NCBI RefSeq assembly: GCF_018130145.1
Contig: NZ_JAFCMB010000003.1
Location: 1-64,000, forward strand
Length of the DNA: 64,000 nucleotides
Direction of reading: 5' to 3'
From: Bradyrhizobium sp. AUGA SZCCT0176
Lineage (GTDB): Bacteria > Pseudomonadota > Alphaproteobacteria > Rhizobiales > Xanthobacteraceae
Shown: positions 61,506-64,000 of the stretch, in pieces
Numbering within the stretch: position 1 is the stretch's first letter
Layout of the letters: each line of letters opens with the position of its first letter
Program-made: the position numbers and the translations under genes
Notes under the pieces: model-generated
The model's database searches: none
Told to the model about the DNA's origin: nothing
Seen by the model: only the letters and a program-made list of their open reading frames with translations

Positions 61506-62702
61506 ATGGATCTCACCTTCAACGCCGAGGAGCGCGCCTTCGAACAGGAAGTCCGCGACTTCATCGCGCAGAATCTGCCGGCGGAAATGAAGCACGCGCA
61601 GTCGCTGACCCCATCGGTGTTTTCCGATCCCGATATCGGGATCGCCTGGCAGAAGGCGCTGCACGCCAAGGGCTGGGGCGCGCCGGGATGGCCGGTCGAG
61701 CATGGCGGGCCGGACTGGACCCCGGCGCAGCGCTGGATTTTTGAAGCCGAATGCGCCCGTGCCGGTGCGCCGAACGTCAATGTGATGGGCGTCAAGATGG
61801 TCGGCCCCGTCATCATCGGCTTCGGCTCGCCGGAGCAGCAGAATTTTTACCTGCCGCGGATTCGCTCCGGCGAGGATTATTGGTGCCAGGGCTATTCCGA
61901 GCCCGGCTCCGGCTCCGATCTCGCCTCGCTGAAGACGCGCGCGGTGCGCGACGGCGACGATTACATCATCAACGGCACCAAGATCTGGACCACGCACGCC
62001 CACCACGCCAACCGCATGTTCGCGCTGGTGCGCACCAACGAGACCGAACGGCAGCAGGACGGCATCTCCTTCATCCTGATCGACATGAAGAGCCCGGGCA
62101 TCACGACAAGGCCGATCCTCACGATCGGCGGCGACCACGAGGTCAACCAGGTGTTCTTCGACGATGTGCGCGTGCCTGTCGCCAACCGGGTCGGCGAGGA
62201 AGGCAAGGGCTGGACCTACGGCAAATACCTGCTCGAGTTCGAACGCGGCTCCGGCATCGCCTCCGCCAAGTTGCGCGAGGCGCTGAAGACGGTATCCGAC
62301 CTTGCCGAATCCGAGGCCACCGGCCGCGCTATCGACGATCCCGATATTTCGATGCGGATGTCGGAGATCGAGGTCGATATCGACACGCTCGAGATGACCG
62401 AATTGCGCGTGCTGTCAGCGCTGCAGACCGGGCAGAGTCCCGGCGCGGTGTCCTCGCTGCTCAAGCTGCGCAACAGCGAAATCCGCCAGGCGGTCACGCG
62501 GCTCGGCGTCGATGTGATCGGCCATGACGGGCTCTATGTCGAGCCGATGCGGCCGTTCTACAAGCTCAACGAGGCGCCGGGAATTCCCGAGGAGATGCTG
62601 CCGGTGGTGCCGGAATATCTCAACAGCCGGGCGTACACGATCTTCGGCGGCTCGTCGGAGATCCAGCGCGATATTATCGCGAAGATGGTGTTGGGATTGT
62701 AG
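61506..62702 (+). CDS. Acyl-CoA dehydrogenase, 398 aa
   Basis: Full-length member: CQGYSEPGSGSDLASLKTRAVRDGDDYIINGTKIWTTHAHHANRM covers the flavin and substrate sites, LLEFERGSGIASAKLREALK follows, and the end reads RAYTIFGGSSEIQRDIIAKMVLGL. Together with 60348-61493 and the crotonase at 59492 it makes a compact CoA-ester oxidation operon. The substrate is unknown; branched or cyclic acyl-CoA is likely, given the paired arrangement. It converges with mipZ, five bases away. Confidence 0.9.
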   Translation: MDLTFNAEERAFEQEVRDFIAQNLPAEMKHAQSLTPSVFSDPDIGIAWQKALHAKGWGAPGWPVEHGGPDWTPAQRWIFEAECARAGAPNVNVMGVKMVGPVIIGFGSPEQQNFYLPRIRSGEDYWCQGYSEPGSGSDLASLKTRAVRDGDDYIINGTKIWTTHAHHANRMFALVRTNETERQQDGISFILIDMKSPGITTRPILTIGGDHEVNQVFFDDVRVPVANRVGEEGKGWTYGKYLLEFERGSGIASAKLREALKTVSDLAESEATGRAIDDPDISMRMSEIEVDIDTLEMTELRVLSALQTGQSPGAVSSLLKLRNSEIRQAVTRLGVDVIGHDGLYVEPMRPFYKLNEAPGIPEEMLPVVPEYLNSRAYTIFGGSSEIQRDIIAKMVLGL

Positions 62703-62707
62703 GACGA

Positions 62708-63580
62708 TCAGGCCACTTCCTGCCGCCGGCCGACGATTTCGTGGGCCGTTGAGGCGTTGCCGAGGCCGATTGCCGTGAGCAGCTTCAGCATCTCCAGCCG
62801 CGCGGTGACGTGCGACATGGTGGGGCGGCTGCCGAGCGTGATCTCGTCGAGATCGTCGACGGCGGTGAGGCCCCGCGGATAGAATTCGCGGAAGATCACC
62901 CGTTCGGCCAGACCGTCGACGCAGCGGAAGTTCAGCCGCTGTGACAGCTGCTGGATGCTCTCGCCAACAAGGCGCTTGTTGCGCGAGCCGAGCGTCGAGA
63001 GCCGGTTGCGCAGCACGATCCAGTCGGTGACGCCGAGATAGCGCACGCGGCGCCTGCCGCGCGCTTCTTCCACCATCTCGGCATAATGGCTGGTGCTGGT
63101 GACGCGGAAGGATTCCGGATCGACGGTGCCGAGCACATCGAGATCGACGAAGCTGTCGTTGAGCGGCGTGATCAGCGTGTCCGCCATCGCATGCGCGACG
63201 TGCGTCAGATAATCGTCGTGACCGGGGGTGTCGATGATGACGACGCCGTAGCGGCCGGCGAGCGTCTCGACGGTCTTCTCCAGCGCCCGGCAGCCGGCGG
63301 CTTGTTCGTCGGCCGAGGGATAATCGAGCTGCTGGAAGCAGAAATGCTGGGGCATGCCGAGGTCGCGGCCGACATGACGCGCCCAGGCGCGCCGGTTCTC
63401 GATGTGATGGGTGAGGCTTTTCTGCCTGGTATCGAGATCGATGGTGGCAACCGCCTGGCCCGACTTGATCAGGGCGATCGCGATATGCATGGCGACGGTG
63501 GATTTTCCCGACCCGCCCTTCTCATTGCCGACGACGATCACACGAGCAGACAGTGCCCGCATCGCACCTTCAACCGACAT
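62708..63580 (-). CDS. mipZ: Division-plane positioning ATPase MipZ, 290 aa
   Basis: ParA-like ATPase that forms a gradient from the cell poles and blocks FtsZ assembly there. The deviant Walker A is VVGNEKGGSGKSTVAMH, Walker A' and B regions are VATIDLDTRQKSLTHHIENR and GVVIIDTPGHDDYLTHVAHAMADTLITPLNDSFVDLDVLG. These match alphaproteobacterial MipZ proteins over the whole length. GGGGGCGAT precedes the first ATG at 63580. Confidence 0.93.
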   Translation of the reverse strand: MSVEGAMRALSARVIVVGNEKGGSGKSTVAMHIAIALIKSGQAVATIDLDTRQKSLTHHIENRRAWARHVGRDLGMPQHFCFQQLDYPSADEQAAGCRALEKTVETLAGRYGVVIIDTPGHDDYLTHVAHAMADTLITPLNDSFVDLDVLGTVDPESFRVTSTSHYAEMVEEARGRRRVRYLGVTDWIVLRNRLSTLGSRNKRLVGESIQQLSQRLNFRCVDGLAERVIFREFYPRGLTAVDDLDEITLGSRPTMSHVTARLEMLKLLTAIGLGNASTAHEIVGRRQEVA

Positions 63581-63729
63581 CGGATCGCCCCCGAGAGTCT
63601 GATTACGTTCTTGCTTCTTGCTCTGCGATCATTGGGCTTGATTCGGCGGAATCCCGCAACCGTGAGGGGTGCTGATTTTTGAGGCGTGCTGCTTTGAGTC
63701 GCACTCATTTCAAGCCAGCACCTCTAACT

Positions 63730-63820
63730 GTCATGGCCGGGCTTGACCCGGCCATCCACGTCTTGCTTGTTCGTACACAGTGAAGACGTGGATGCCCGGG
63801 ACAAGCCCGGGCATGACGAC
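63730..63820. repeat. Palindromic intergenic element, CATGCCCGG family
   Basis: GTCATGGCCGGGCTTGACCCGGCCATCCACGTCTT pairs with AAGACGTGGATGCCCGGGACAAGCCCGGGCATGAC. It is a second member of the family at 6591-6719, here in the gap between mipZ and the next gene. Confidence 0.8.
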
Positions 63821-63830
63821 CTTTTTGCCG

Positions 63831-64000
63831 TTACGCCCCCGCCCTCGCATCCCGGATCGCCTGCCAGACCTTGGCCGGCGTCAGCGGGGTGTTGAGCTGC
63901 TTGATGCCGAGCTCACTCAAGGCATCCATCACGCCGTTGGTGATGCAGGGCGGGCCGCCGATGGCGCCGGATTCGCCGCAGCCTTTGGCGCCCAGGGGAT
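63831..64000 (-). CDS. Xanthine dehydrogenase-family molybdopterin subunit, C-terminal end only
   Basis: The minus strand encodes [30 protein letters not shown], then [16 protein letters not shown] and a TAA stop at 63831. GAKGCGESG is the catalytic-glutamate motif of molybdenum hydroxylase large subunits (CoxL/XdhA type). Only about 55 residues are in the window; the specific substrate cannot be told. Confidence 0.85.
   Translation of the reverse strand, partial: PLGAKGCGESGAIGGPPCITNGVMDALSELGIKQLNTPLTPAKVWQAIRDARAGA

Noticed and set aside
60318..62138. Minus-strand open frame of 606 codons
   Set aside because: Opposite two clear acyl-CoA dehydrogenases; product is a typical high-GC antisense translation with no domain.

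Overview
The window is a GC-rich chromosomal segment from an alphaproteobacterium, most likely Bradyrhizobium or a close relative in the Nitrobacteraceae. The evidence is the protein content: a minimal PutA of about 1,000 residues next to an Lrp-type regulator, MipZ, HWE histidine kinases, several class III cyclases with TPR tails, many acyl-CoA dehydrogenases and CoA transferases, and many short species-type hypothetical genes. Several families of palindromic intergenic elements also fit this group. No rRNA, tRNA, insertion sequence, prophage or CRISPR array was seen. Assignments rest on motifs and family knowledge read by eye; no database search was run.

Layout. 1-5,350 is an accessory stretch: the N-terminal part of an AI-2E family permease, then about a dozen tiny genes (46-168 aa), nearly all on the minus strand and many with clear Shine-Dalgarno sequences, around a ferritin-like DUF892 protein. 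5,500-13,700 carries an HWE sensor kinase, a secreted M20 peptidase, a ThDP-dependent acetolactate-synthase-like enzyme, an L,D-transpeptidase, a DUF2927 protein, an alpha/beta hydrolase and a YHS protein. 13,700-19,400 holds two adenylate cyclase-TPR genes, each with a copy of the same 130-155 bp segment upstream. A methyltransferase and a frameshifted two-helix membrane gene lie between them. 19,292-25,863 has a hydrolase-like protein lacking its nucleophile, a tricarboxylate-type solute-binding protein divergent from a LysR regulator, an M48 protease plus DUF898 membrane protein, and isovaleryl-CoA dehydrogenase.

26,000-37,050 is a catabolic island: tandem cytochromes P450, a split ThDP decarboxylase, a LysR regulator divergent from an acyl-CoA dehydrogenase / CoA transferase / mesaconyl-CoA hydratase-like operon, benzoylformate decarboxylase and an SDR. 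37,282-43,218 has the YcjX-YcjF pair, a GT39 glycosyltransferase and an unusual membrane cyclase joining a cytochrome-b-like anchor, a 2Fe-2S ferredoxin domain and a cyclase domain. 43,241-45,404 has a tandem pair of secreted histidine-rich small proteins with duplicated leaders and terminators, a broken cytochrome c gene and a cold-shock protein. 46,334-49,922 is putR-putA. The rest has a CaiB-type CoA transferase, two glutathione S-transferases, a secreted CxxCH protein, a cNMP-binding protein coupled to an MBL hydrolase, a LemA/TPM operon, an enoyl-CoA hydratase plus two acyl-CoA dehydrogenases, MipZ, and the end of a molybdenum hydroxylase large subunit.

Themes. Three cyclases and a cNMP-binding protein suggest heavy use of cyclic nucleotides. 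Three ThDP decarboxylase-type loci and five acyl-CoA dehydrogenase or enoyl-CoA hydratase genes point to breakdown of aromatic, branched and dicarboxylic acids. Intergenic gaps are often filled by mosaic palindromic elements whose internal modules recur in different order or orientation.
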